NCBI GenBank assembly: GCA_008729055.1
Contig: SDUX01000005.1
Span: 2,997,018-3,061,017, forward strand
DNA from: Pyropia haitanensis
Taxonomy: Eukaryota > Rhodophyta > Bangiophyceae > Bangiales > Bangiaceae
DNA: 64,000 bases
Reading direction: 5' to 3'
Numbering within the stretch: position 1 is the stretch's first letter; each line of letters starts with the position of its first letter. This document shows, piece after piece, positions 23,338 through 32,414 of the stretch. Both the position numbers and the translations under genes were made by a program. The notes beneath the pieces were generated by a model that searched no databases, had not been told where the DNA came from, and was given only the letters and a program-made list of their open reading frames with translations.

Positions 23338-25326
23338 GAACCGGAACGCCACCACCCGCCACTTGGGCGCCTTGACCGCGGACGAGAAAGCGCCGTTGGT
23401 GAACACCCCGTACTGCCTGCGCAGCACCACGTGGCTGTGGCAATGGGCCACGGCCACCGGCCACCACGGCTGGCTGCGCCAGCGCGGCGCGACGAGGGTG
23501 ACCGTGGCGCGGTCGCGGATGATCTTCTGGACCACGGGCCCTATCAGGTTGAAGGGTGGATTGGCCCACGCGTTCTCGCTGGCCCACGAGTGGGCCATGG
23601 CGTCGACGCCGCAGCTGTAGGGCGCCGGCAGCTTGGAGTAGTACCGGCCGCACTTCTTGTTCTCGGCGGAGGCGAACAGGTCGATCGTGTGCGGCCCGTA
23701 GAGGCCGTCCAGGTAGCGAAACGCGGCGACCCGCAGTGACCAGTCCGTGGAGTAGCGCGTGCGGGACAGGCGGTCGGCCCAGAGGTTGAGCGCAGAGGGC
23801 AGGTATTCGGCTCGCAGCGTCACGCCGAGGTGCTTGCACACCGCGTGCAGGCGGCGCAGCTCGTTCATTACCGCCTCCGAGCGGGAACTCAGAGCGTTGA
23901 TGGTGTGCATTGCCACCATCGAGTCGACTTTGAGACGTACAATCGTCTCTGGTTGGCGCAGGAAGTCGACGAACGAAAGCAGGCCCAAGCGGACCGCCCC
24001 TAGTTCCAGCAGATTGATGTGTAACCCCTTGCGGGGCGCGGAGTGGAAGCCGCGCGCTGGGACCAGGCCGTCCCACGTGGCCCCCCAGCTCAGGGTACTG
24101 GCGTCGGTTTCCATCACCACGTCCGGCTCCCTGGGCCACAGGGCCCGCCCCACCTCCGCCCGCTTGGTCAACTGCGTCCAGAACAGCAGGTCTTGCATGG
24201 CCTGCCGTCCCAACCGCACACGTAAGCTTGCCCGGTCCAGATGGTCCCTCAGCGCAGTGTAGAGGGAGCGTAGGCGGAAGCGGGCTTCTGGCACCGCCAG
24301 GTGGGTCGACACTGCTGCACCGCAGAAGCTGCGCAGCGCGGAGTGGCGCACCCAGCGCTTGTGGGTCTTGGCGTGCGCTAGCAGGGCTCCCGCCGATCCC
24401 ATGATCTTCTTGGCGCGCGATGGTTGGAGCAAAAAGAGCTGCCTTCGAGTGTCCACCAAGAAGCCCAGTAGTGGCAACTCCGTTGTCCCGTCCAGCTCCC
24501 CTTTCGTCGGGTGCAGCGTCAGGCCGAGCCGCCGTAATAGCTCGCGCACACGCTGGGCCGCCCGCCGCACCTCCCCCTTCGTGGCCGGGCCCGGGCTCAG
24601 CGTCGGCGGGGCACCCCCAAAGTCGTCGACATACACGATCAAGCGGAAGCCTTCCTGCCTCAGCTGCTGGACGACTGGCCGGCACACCTTTGTCCATATG
24701 TAGGGCGCCACCTTCAGCCCGAAGGGCATCGTGTTGCACTGGAAGACCCGACCGAGGCACTGGAACGCGAAGAAGGGCTTGTCCCCCTCCCGTAGGGGGA
24801 CGTGATGGTAAGCGTCCTTGATGTCCCATCCCATCAGCTGGTCGTCGGGACGTAGCTGCGAGGCGAGGTCTAGCAGGCTCTCGTACTTGAATGGCCTGTC
24901 CGCCATAAATGCCGGCTGGTTCTGGTGTCGGCAATCGATAACAAACCTCTGCTTCCCGGCTGCCTGGGTCACGAAGCCATTCACAATGACCACTGGCTTG
25001 TCCCGGTCCGCCCCCAAAAGCTCCGTCCAGTAGCCCCGCTCCACGCAGCGCACCATCTCCGCCTCTGCAAAGGCGACGTCCCCCTTGGCCACCGGGTACG
25101 CCCTGGCCCGGTAGTAGCTTGGTTTTCGCTCCCACGGGATCTGGGCGCCTTCGGTGATGTTCTTGATCACCCATCGTGACGCGCCTAGTGCTCGCCACTC
25201 CTTCACCGCCCGCTTGACGGCGGCGTACGGCGGGGGAGGGGGGGTGTCCCCTCGCCCCGTCGGGCCCGTAGTCGCTACGCCGGGGTGGGCCAAACCGGCC
25301 GGCGCGCCCCCGCTGGGCAGCCTCAC
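23305..25326 (-). CDS. reverse transcriptase, RNase H and methyltransferase-like polyprotein
   Basis: Copies the element RNA into cDNA. Domain order is reverse transcriptase (about 25100-24450: QRFVIDCRHQNQPAF, LMGWDIKDAYHHVPL, CNTMPFGLKVAPYIWTKV and catalytic YVDD near 24635), RNase H (about 24130-23800: VVMETDASTLSWGA, INLLELGAV) and a C-terminal segment with TIDLFASAENKKC, ENAWANPPFNLIG and VAPRWRSQPWW (about 23700-23450). NPPF resembles the catalytic motif of DNA adenine methyltransferases found in DIRS elements. The frame opens with GTG at 25326, and this GTG overlaps the gag TGA as GTGA; no ATG is near, so expression is likely coupled to gag. TAG at 23305. Confidence 0.92.
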   Translation of the reverse strand: MRLPSGGAPAGLAHPGVATTGPTGRGDTPPPPPYAAVKRAVKEWRALGASRWVIKNITEGAQIPWERKPSYYRARAYPVAKGDVAFAEAEMVRCVERGYWTELLGADRDKPVVIVNGFVTQAAGKQRFVIDCRHQNQPAFMADRPFKYESLLDLASQLRPDDQLMGWDIKDAYHHVPLREGDKPFFAFQCLGRVFQCNTMPFGLKVAPYIWTKVCRPVVQQLRQEGFRLIVYVDDFGGAPPTLSPGPATKGEVRRAAQRVRELLRRLGLTLHPTKGELDGTTELPLLGFLVDTRRQLFLLQPSRAKKIMGSAGALLAHAKTHKRWVRHSALRSFCGAAVSTHLAVPEARFRLRSLYTALRDHLDRASLRVRLGRQAMQDLLFWTQLTKRAEVGRALWPREPDVVMETDASTLSWGATWDGLVPARGFHSAPRKGLHINLLELGAVRLGLLSFVDFLRQPETIVRLKVDSMVAMHTINALSSRSEAVMNELRRLHAVCKHLGVTLRAEYLPSALNLWADRLSRTRYSTDWSLRVAAFRYLDGLYGPHTIDLFASAENKKCGRYYSKLPAPYSCGVDAMAHSWASENAWANPPFNLIGPVVQKIIRDRATVTLVAPRWRSQPWWPVAVAHCHSHVVLRRQYGVFTNGAFSSAVKAPKWRVVAFRFVRGSVTKCRG

Positions 25327-26363
25327 TTCTTGGCGGCGGCTGCCGCTGCGGCAGCAGCGGCTGCTGCCTTCTTCTTAGCTGCCTTGCTGAGGCCTCCGCC
25401 CGCGCCAGGTGTAATGCCCGGCGTAGATGGTGCGACGGTTGGGACTCCTCCGCCCCGCTTGCGTCGAGAAGTGGTTCCAGCCCGGGCCTCGGCAGCCCGC
25501 TTAGTGCTGGCCCGCACCTCCTCAACGGCGACGGTGTTGAGGAACCGTTGCCACCCCGGGCCCCGCCCCTTGTTACGGGGGACCGCGTCGGTAGCTCGGT
25601 ACAGCTCGGCGAGGCCGGGGTCCGTCTTGGAGGCGGTGAGGTAGTCGTACCTAGCTGCGACGATGCGGTAGTGCAGCCTAGTCGCGACGGCGAGCCAGGC
25701 GATGCGGGCCTCGAGGGCCTCCGACGTGAGAGAGGCGCGCTTGTGGTGGAGGGCGTTGGCAGCGTTGGCGAGGTCCTGAGCGCCACTGGCTGCAACGTAA
25801 AACGCACTTGCTTCCTCATGGTCCCCGTCTGACTTGCGGAAGTGCTCCAGGTGCTCCGAGTCCGTGGGAGAGAAGGGTACTGGGAGCCCGTCCGCTCGGC
25901 GGATCCGCTTTGGGACCTTGAAGGCGGTGATGATTTCACCTTCAAGGGGGAGCCTGGGGTTGTCAAAGCCATCCGGGTGCTCGCCCGGCTCGCCTGCAGC
26001 GCTCCGAGATCGCGATTGACCGGCGTAAGTGCGGCCGGCATCCTCCTCGTCGCTGTCTTGCGCGCCGTAGAGGAGGGAGTCCTGATAGCTGCCGCCCGCA
26101 CCGTCCTTGCCGCCATTGCCGCTGTCGTCTCCGCCCGCAGTCTCGTCACCTCCTTCGTCGTCTTCGTTGTTGCCGCCCGTAGGTTCCACAGCTGCGGGGT
26201 CGGTGGGAGGGGTGCCGCTGGTAGCCCCTGCAGTCACCGACTTGACCTGCTCGGTGGCGGCATTCCGCCCAGCAGCGATCAGCTTCGCCAGGCTCTGAAG
26301 CTCCGCCCGCAATTCCTCCAGCCCCGCCTCCCAGGCCGGCTTGTCCTCATCCGTCTCAGTCAT
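25323..26363 (-). CDS. gag-like ORF of the DIRS-like element
   Basis: First ORF of the element, 346 aa from ATG 26363 (MTETDEDKPAWEAGLEELRA). An N-terminal coiled-coil-prone stretch is followed by an acidic Gly/Asp/Glu region, a central helical region (ASAFYVAASGAQDLANAANA, AWLAVATRLHYRIVAARYDY) and a Lys/Arg-rich tail ending in an Ala run. No zinc knuckle is seen. By position and composition it should form the nucleoprotein particle, but sequence alone does not prove that. Its TGA (25323-25325) overlaps the GTG that opens the polymerase frame. Confidence 0.75.
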   Translation of the reverse strand: MTETDEDKPAWEAGLEELRAELQSLAKLIAAGRNAATEQVKSVTAGATSGTPPTDPAAVEPTGGNNEDDEGGDETAGGDDSGNGGKDGAGGSYQDSLLYGAQDSDEEDAGRTYAGQSRSRSAAGEPGEHPDGFDNPRLPLEGEIITAFKVPKRIRRADGLPVPFSPTDSEHLEHFRKSDGDHEEASAFYVAASGAQDLANAANALHHKRASLTSEALEARIAWLAVATRLHYRIVAARYDYLTASKTDPGLAELYRATDAVPRNKGRGPGWQRFLNTVAVEEVRASTKRAAEARAGTTSRRKRGGGVPTVAPSTPGITPGAGGGLSKAAKKKAAAAAAAAAAAAKK

Positions 26364-26436
26364 GCTAACGCCTATCGACGTGCAGTCCGCGTCGACCACG
26401 TGCCAAGCACGGGTAACCTTTCGCTTGCCCAGCGAC

Positions 26437-26980
26437 CGCGGGGCAAGCCAAAGGACGCTGCCGACCCAGGCGGGGGTCGGCCTCGGCCCGCAGGCGCCCC
26501 TTATGTAGAAGGGCGCCGGCGGGTGCCGGTGTTGCCGGCACGGCGGGCAGGTGCCCGCGCGGCGGGCAGACGCAGCGGCGCAGCGGCAGTGGCCACGGGC
26601 AGGCGCGGCTGCCGGGGTGGCGCTCGGCGCCGACACGCCAAAGAGAAACGGCCACCCACAGCGCGCGGCGGTGGCAAAACCGCCGCGGGCGAGGCGGCAC
26701 AGCGTAACCACCGGGGAGCCGGTGGCGACGCCTGGCGGCCACGGCGGGTACCAGCCGCCGGGGTAGCCAAAGGAGGGGCCGAGACGAGGGAGAGGGGCAA
26801 GGCGGCACCGCTGCCGGCTGCGCACAGCTCCCCGTCTCACGCAAAACGCCTGCGGACAGCCCCCTGCCCGGCGGCTTGACCCGCCTTCCCGCCAGCACCA
26901 CATAATTCCGCCAATCCGCCGCCGCCGCGGGCCGGGGAGTACCCAGTTACCGGGCTGGTCCGTGGAGGAAAAGGAAGGTA
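26437..26980 (-). repeat. A1 copy of the 544-bp direct repeat (5' end of element)
   Basis: First repeat of the element in its reading direction and therefore the probable promoter and leader of the element transcript. Identical by eye to 21663-22206. Its inner edge at 26437 lies 73 bp before the gag ATG. Confidence 0.9.
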
Positions 26981-27240
26981 GAACAGAGTAATTGAAAGGC
27001 TCCTGATATGTCTCATAAAGTAGCACCCCTTTGTGTGGCTCGGCTGCACACGCGAGGATCCGCGCTGGCCATCATCGAGGGGGTTGTTGACCGTTGCCCC
27101 TTGAACGTCAGCAGCATCGTCTGCACTCACTCCTCAGCGGCGCTGCAGCTGTTCTGTTGCCGGCGTCGTATCCTTGACCCGGCCGCCACCACAGCCACCA
27201 GCCACCTCTCCCCTGACGCTGCTGGCCGGCAGCCCGGACA

Positions 27241-28341
27241 ATGCCGCCCCCACCGGCAGAGCCACCGCCTGTCGAAGCTGGCTGTGACGGCGCCGCTGCC
27301 GCAGAGGCGCCGCCTGGACCCCCCGACGGTGCGACGGTCGCATCGCCGAGCAAGCGGCCCCGTGCCGGCAGCCACACTGGCGGGGACCTCTTCTCGGTGC
27401 TGCTGCCAACGTACAATGAACGGGAGAACCTGCCGCTGATGGTGGCACTGCTGGTCAAGGCGTTTGAGGAGACGGTGCGTGGGGAGGGGGACTACGCGCT
27501 GCTCCTGCCGAGGGCCGCTGCTGGGGCATGCTGCTGTATTCAGTCTGCGCCTGACTTTTTTTTTGCTCTGACTGTCGCGCTGGACTGCAGCTGTGCCTCG
27601 TTTATCAGCACCGCTGCTGCTGCCGCTACGCTTGGCGTCTGACCTTGTCCTCTCCGTCACCGTGGCGGTGCGTTTGTGTTTCCATCTCCCCCTCCCCACC
27701 TCGCTCCCTGTGGTGCCGTGCAGGGCGAGGCGTTTGAAATCGTCATCATTGACGACGCGTCCCCCGACGGCACGGGCGCCGTCGCGCGGCGGCTGCAGGC
27801 GCTCTACCCCCCCGACACCATCACGCTCGCGCCCCGACCCGGCAAGCTGGGCCTCGGCTCCTCCTACACGCACGGCCTGGCGCACGCGGCGGGCAACTAC
27901 ATCTTCATCCTCGACGCGGACCTGTCGCACCACCCCAAGTTCATCCCCGCGTTTGTCGCGGCGCTACGCGCGGGCGGCCACGACATCATTAGCGGCACCC
28001 GCTACGCGGCGGGCGGCGGCGTCGCGGGCTGGTCCCTGCGGCGCAAGCTGGTCAGCAGGGTCGCCAACTACGTGGCGGGGGTGCTGCTGTCGCCGGGCGT
28101 GAGCGACCTGACCGGCAGCTTCCGGCTGTACAAGCGGGACGTGTTTGAGGCGCTGATGGGCGTCGTCGTCAGCCGCGGGTACGTCTTTCAGATGGAGGTG
28201 GTGGTGCGGGCGGTCAAGGCGGGCTGGTCGGTCGGGGAAGTGCCCATCACGTTTGTGGACCGGCTGTACGGGGAGAGCAAGCTGGGCGGGATGGAGGTGG
28301 TGCTGTACCTCGAGGGCCTGTGGATGCTCTTTTGGGCGTGA
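27241..28341 (+). CDS. DPM1: dolichol-phosphate mannosyltransferase catalytic subunit
   Basis: GT2-family enzyme of the endoplasmic reticulum that makes dolichyl-phosphate mannose from GDP-mannose for N-glycans, GPI anchors and O-mannosylation. Exons 27241-27474 and 27724-28341, separated by a 249-bp GT-AG intron in phase 0 (KAFEET joined to GEAFEIVIIDD). The product is 283 aa. Signatures: FSVLLPTYNERENLP, IIDDASPDGTGAVA, GKLGLGSSYTHGL, ILDADLSHHPKFIP with the DxD metal site, ISGTRYAAGGGVAGW, SDLTGSFRLYKRDV, GYVFQMEVVVRA and FVDRLYGESKLGG. There is no C-terminal membrane anchor, so it resembles human DPM1, which relies on DPM2/DPM3. The Pro/Ala-rich first 45 residues are poorly conserved. Confidence 0.96.
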
Positions 28342-28753
28342 TCCCCGGGGGGGGGGTGGGGGGGAGGGGAGGGGCTGGCGCGCGCTGGGAGAGGGTGAGC
28401 AAAGGCGTGAGGGCGCTGGTCATGTCCCTGCCGACACGCCACGAGGCAGCCGATGATGTCGCTGGTGGCTGCGAGCGACACCTGGCAGGATGACCTGGAA
28501 ACGAGCGATAGACAGCGTCGAGCTGGGGTGGCAAGCTATAAGAACGATCGCACGGGGCCGTCCGTGTTGAAACAGACAAGGAGGACTGGCCGACCAGGCA
28601 ACGGCGGCCGCCACCTACCCACGGGGCACAGCGGTTTGCCGCACAGGAGCCCCCCACTCCCAACCGCCCACGTCGCCCGCCAACGACCGATAGCCCGTCC
28701 GGACCAACCCCCCCCCGCGGCCCCCCCCCCGCGAGGGGCCAGCAGCGCGCCGC
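28342..28753. other. convergent intergenic region
   Basis: About 410 bp between DPM1 and the primase-like gene. 28460-28640 is of balanced composition and should hold 3' untranslated sequence. No gene seen. Confidence 0.5.
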
Positions 28754-29669
28754 CTACCCCTCCCACCGTGGCCGCCGCCCCCGCACGCGCGCGGACGCGA
28801 CGCTGACGAGCGCCGCCCGGAAGACCCCCCCCTCCTCCAGCACCCGCCAGCCCGGCCGCCGCGCCCACCGGCCGGCGGCGGCGCTGCTCATGTCGACGAC
28901 CCCCCCCACCCCCCCGCGCGGCGCACCGCCGCGAGCACCCGCCCGCCGAGCGCGGCGTACCAGCCGCGGACGGCCGGGTCGGCAAACCAGCCCCGCGGGT
29001 CCGCGCGGGGCTCCCGCAGCTCCGCCCACAGGTGGAGCCCCGCGGGGCCCGTGCGGACGACCATCAGCCGGCCCGACAGCTGCGGGTCGCGGCGGGCGGT
29101 GCGGGTGGCGGCCGCCGCGACGGCGGCGGTGACGGGGTCGTCGGCCGCGGCGGCGCCGAGGCCGTGCAGGCCGTCAATGTCGAGGAGCACCCACGCCTGT
29201 GCCGACGGCTCCCACGACGCGGGCACCCGCGCGGTGGGGGTGGTGGCCGAGCGGGTGGCCACCTCCTTCCACTCGGATGCTTGCATCAGCGAGACGGACA
29301 CCAGCGACACGGGCATCCAGTCGCTGGGCATCACCTTGGCCGCCGCCGCCGCCGCGGGCGGGGCGAGCGCGGCCGCGGGGGGGGGGGGCTCCTCGGGGTA
29401 CATCCGCGGGGGGGCGCCCGCCCCACCGTCGCCACCCGTCGCGGCCGTGCCGTCGCCGCCGCCGCCGCCGCCGCCGCCGCCGTCGCCGCCGCCGCCGCCG
29501 CTGCCGCCGCCGTCGCCGCGGCTGCCGCCGAGCGACTGGGTGGCCCACCAGCCAATCTCCTCGGCCTTTTCCACCGCCGCCCCGGAGCGGCCGCGCCCGT
29601 CATTCCACAGCAGCAGGTCAATCGGGCAGCCGAGGCTGCTCCGGCACCCGATCGTGCGCTGCAGGCCAC

Positions 29670-29701
<32 letters not shown>

Positions 29702-30252
29702 TGGGCGCCCCCACCCCCACCCCCACCCCCAGCACCACCACCGGCGGCGGCGGCGGCGGCAGCGACGGCGGCGACATCCCCAGCCACACCAGCCGCCGCG
29801 GCCGACAGCGGGCCGTCGCCGGCGGCGGCGGCGGCAGGCACCCCCCCCCGGCGGTCTTGAGCCGCGCCGTCACGTACGAGTAGTAGGGGCTCTTGCCAAT
29901 GAGGGCGGCGGCGGCCTCGGTGAGGACGCGGCCGCCGACGGGCGTGCCGTCGTCCACCCACGGCGCCGGCTTGGCCGGCCGCCGCCCAGACCCGCGACGG
30001 GCCTCGGTCGACGCCGCGGCGGCGGCGCCGACGCCGCCGCCGGTTGCGGCGGCAGCCGCCGCCGTTGCCGTCGGCGGCGCCACCGCCGCCGCCCCCGTCG
30101 ACGCGCCAGCAGCGGCGTTGCCGCCGCCGCCGCCCGCCACACCCAACGACGGCAGCCGCGCCGCCGTCGCCGCCGTCGCCGCCGTCGCCGCCGTCGCCGC
30201 CGCCGCCGCAGCCGCCACGCCCACCGGTGCGGCCGGCGCGGTGGCGGCGGGA

Positions 30253-30283
<31 letters not shown>

Positions 30284-31427
30284 GGCGGCGGCTCCCCCCC
30301 CCCCCCTCGCCCACCCACCCACGCGGCGCAAAGAGCGTCGCGACCGGCCCCGCGCCGTAGCGGACGCACCAGCTGCGCTGGCGGAGGCGCCCCCCCCCCC
30401 CCCCCCCCACCGTACACACCGTGCACATGGCGCCGCCCGTCCGGCCGTCGGCGTTCATCCACAGCAGCAGCGACGGGTTGGCGTCGCCGTTGCGGTGGCC
30501 CGCCGGCACGGGGCACCGCGCCGAGACGGTGCGGGTGCCCGCCTCGGGCAGCCGCCGCAGGGGGAGCGTCGCAAAGACCGCCGTGCGCGGGGGGGGGGCG
30601 GGTGCCCCGCCGCCTCGCGGGCGGCCGCCGCCCCGGCGGGCTGCCCGCCGGCCGGTGCCGCGGCCACACTGCCAGAGGCGGCCGCAGGGGGGGCGGCCGC
30701 GGGCGCGCCCAGCGCCGCCGCGTCGGGGGGGCGGCTCCCCGCCGCCGCCGCGGTCGGCGCGGCCGGCGCGGCCGCCCCAGCCGACGGCGCCGACGCCGAC
30801 CGTGGCGGGCGCCCCCGGCCGCGGCGGGGCGCTGCTGGCGCGGCCGCCGCGGCGGCCGCCGCGGCAGCCGCGCCCACCCCCGCCGCTGCCGCAGACGCCG
30901 ACCGTGGCGGGCGCCCCCGCCCGCGGCGGGGCGCCGCCGCGGCGGCGGCCGCCGCGGCCGCCGCGGCAGCGGCCGACGCCCGCGGCCGGCCGCGCGGCCG
31001 GCCGTCCCCCCCCCCGGCCGGCGGCCGCCGCGCCGCCGGCCGCGGCGCGGCACGCCGCGGCCGCGCGGCGGGCCGCCCCCCCCGGCGGCGCGCGCGGCGG
31101 GCGGCGGCGGCGGCGGCCCCCCCCCCCCCCCCCCGCGGCCAGCTCGGCGGCGACCGCGACGAGCGCGCGGAGGCTCCCGTCGGCAACGAGCAGGTGCCGC
31201 CCGTACCACCGGCCCGGCGGGAGCTTCCGCAGCACCCCCCCCGCCGCGCGGGCGGCGGGGGTGGTCACCTCCACCCAGCCCAGCGCGGACCGCAGCGCGG
31301 GCCACGCGCGCTGCTCGACCGCGTAGCGGGTCACGCCGGGCAGGCCGGTCGCGGCGCCCACCGACAGGATGTACGCGGGGCCCGTCTCCATGTACAGCCA
31401 CGTCTGGGGGGGGGGGGGCGGGGGGGT

Positions 31428-31458
<31 letters not shown>

Positions 31459-31467
31459 GCGGCCGTC

Positions 31468-31523
<56 letters not shown>

Positions 31524-32115
31524 GCCACCGCCGGCCGCCGCACCGTCACGCCCACCCCCCCCCACAACGGCGGCCGCGGCGGCGGCCGCGGCGGCAACGG
31601 GGGTAGCGACGGCGGCGGGGGCGGCCGCGGCGGGGGCGGCCGTGAGTCCCGGCGGCGGCGCCACCGCCGCGCCCGCCGCCAGCACCGCCGCGGCGGGGGT
31701 GGCGAGCGCGGCGATCGCCGCGCGGACGCCGCGGCCGAGCGCGCCGCGCGACGCCGCCGCCGCGCGCAGCGCGACGGCCGCCTCGTCCGCGGTGGGCACC
31801 GCAACCGGGGGGGGGGGGGGCGCCCCGGCCGCGGCCGGCGGGTGGGGGGGTGGCCGCCGACGGGCGGGTGCCCGCCGCGGCCGCGCCGGGGACAATGGGG
31901 GGGGCGGCGGCGGCGGCAGCGGCGGCCGCCGCCGCCGCCGCCGCCGCCGCTGCCGCCGCCACCCCAGTGTCCCCCGTGGGGGACGGCGACAGGGGTGATC
32001 GCGGCCGGTAGGGGGGAAGCGCGGCCGGCGGCCAGCCGCCGCCGCCGCCACCAGGCCGTGGCGCCCACGCCCAGGCGTCGGCAGGAAAGGCGGGCGACAG
32101 CCGCAGCGGCGTCAT
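28754..32115 (-). CDS. putative archaeo-eukaryotic primase (PrimPol-like) protein with zinc ribbon and AT-hooks
   Basis: Not a named gene; the assignment rests on motifs. From ATG 32115 (MTPLRLSPAFPADAWAW) the coding frame must be followed across several G/C runs (near 31807-31820, 31116-31136, 30588-30597, 29841-29849, 28900-28907). Blocks in order: a conserved-looking segment (LYMETGPAYILSVG, RYAVEQRAWPALRSALGW, about 31390-31140); basic AT-hook-like motifs (GRPRGRPRAS, then RRGRGRPPRS twice, 31008-30785); a CHC2-like zinc ribbon (CPVPAGHRNGDANPSLLLW, then CTVC, about 30520-30410); and at the C-terminus WVLLDIDGL (29190-29165), RTGPAGLHLWAEL (29055-29018) and VVDMSSAAAGRWARRPGWR (28900-28844). 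These last three match motifs hhDhD, S/T-G-x-x-G-x-H and hD of primase-polymerases. It would make primers or do translesion synthesis; that function is inferred. Confidence 0.5.
30785..30935 (-). repeat. direct repeat coding for two AT-hook motifs
   Basis: Two nearly identical segments of about 40 bp (around 30789-30830 and 30894-30935) encode the same RRGRGRPPRSASA peptide on the minus strand, separated by an Ala run. Confidence 0.6.
31431..31530. repeat. gcg/gcc triplet array
   Basis: About 100 bp of pure GC triplets inside the primase-like gene, coding for Ala then Gly runs on the minus strand. Confidence 0.8.
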
Positions 32116-32116
32116 G

Positions 32117-32151
<35 letters not shown>

Positions 32152-32360
32152 GGCGCCCCCTCCCCCCCCCGCCGCCGCCGGCCGCCGCGGCAGCGGCAGC
32201 CGTCGCGGCCGCCCGCCCGCCGCCACCGCCGTCGACGACGACGCGGCCGCGGCGGGCGGGCGGGCGGCGGCGCCCACCCCGCCGCCGTCGGCGGCGGCGG
32301 TCCCCCCGGCGCCAATGGCCACCTCCACCGGCGCCGACGATGACAAGGACGACGACGACG

Positions 32361-32414
<54 letters not shown>

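Larger units (their letters stand above)
21508..26980 (-). mobile_element. DIRS-order (Ngaro/PAT-like) tyrosine-recombinase retrotransposon
   Basis: Complete-looking element read on the minus strand: terminal repeat A1 (26980-26437), gag-like ORF, reverse transcriptase-RNase H ORF, tyrosine recombinase frame, short repeat B1 (22232-22207), second copy A2 (22206-21663 plus a 129-bp tail) and B2 (21533-21508). The arrangement A1-ORFs-B1-A2-B2 is the split-direct-repeat layout of Ngaro- and PAT-type DIRS elements, which integrate with a tyrosine recombinase instead of a DDE integrase. No target-site duplication is visible at the ends, as expected for this group. The two A copies look identical, so insertion is recent. 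It lies in the intergenic space between UTP7 and DPM1 and breaks neither gene. Confidence 0.88.

Noticed and set aside
21508..26980. LTR retrotransposon (Gypsy or Copia) reading of the element
   Set aside because: There is no DDE integrase or aspartic protease; the element encodes a tyrosine recombinase and has split direct repeats instead of simple LTRs with a target-site duplication.
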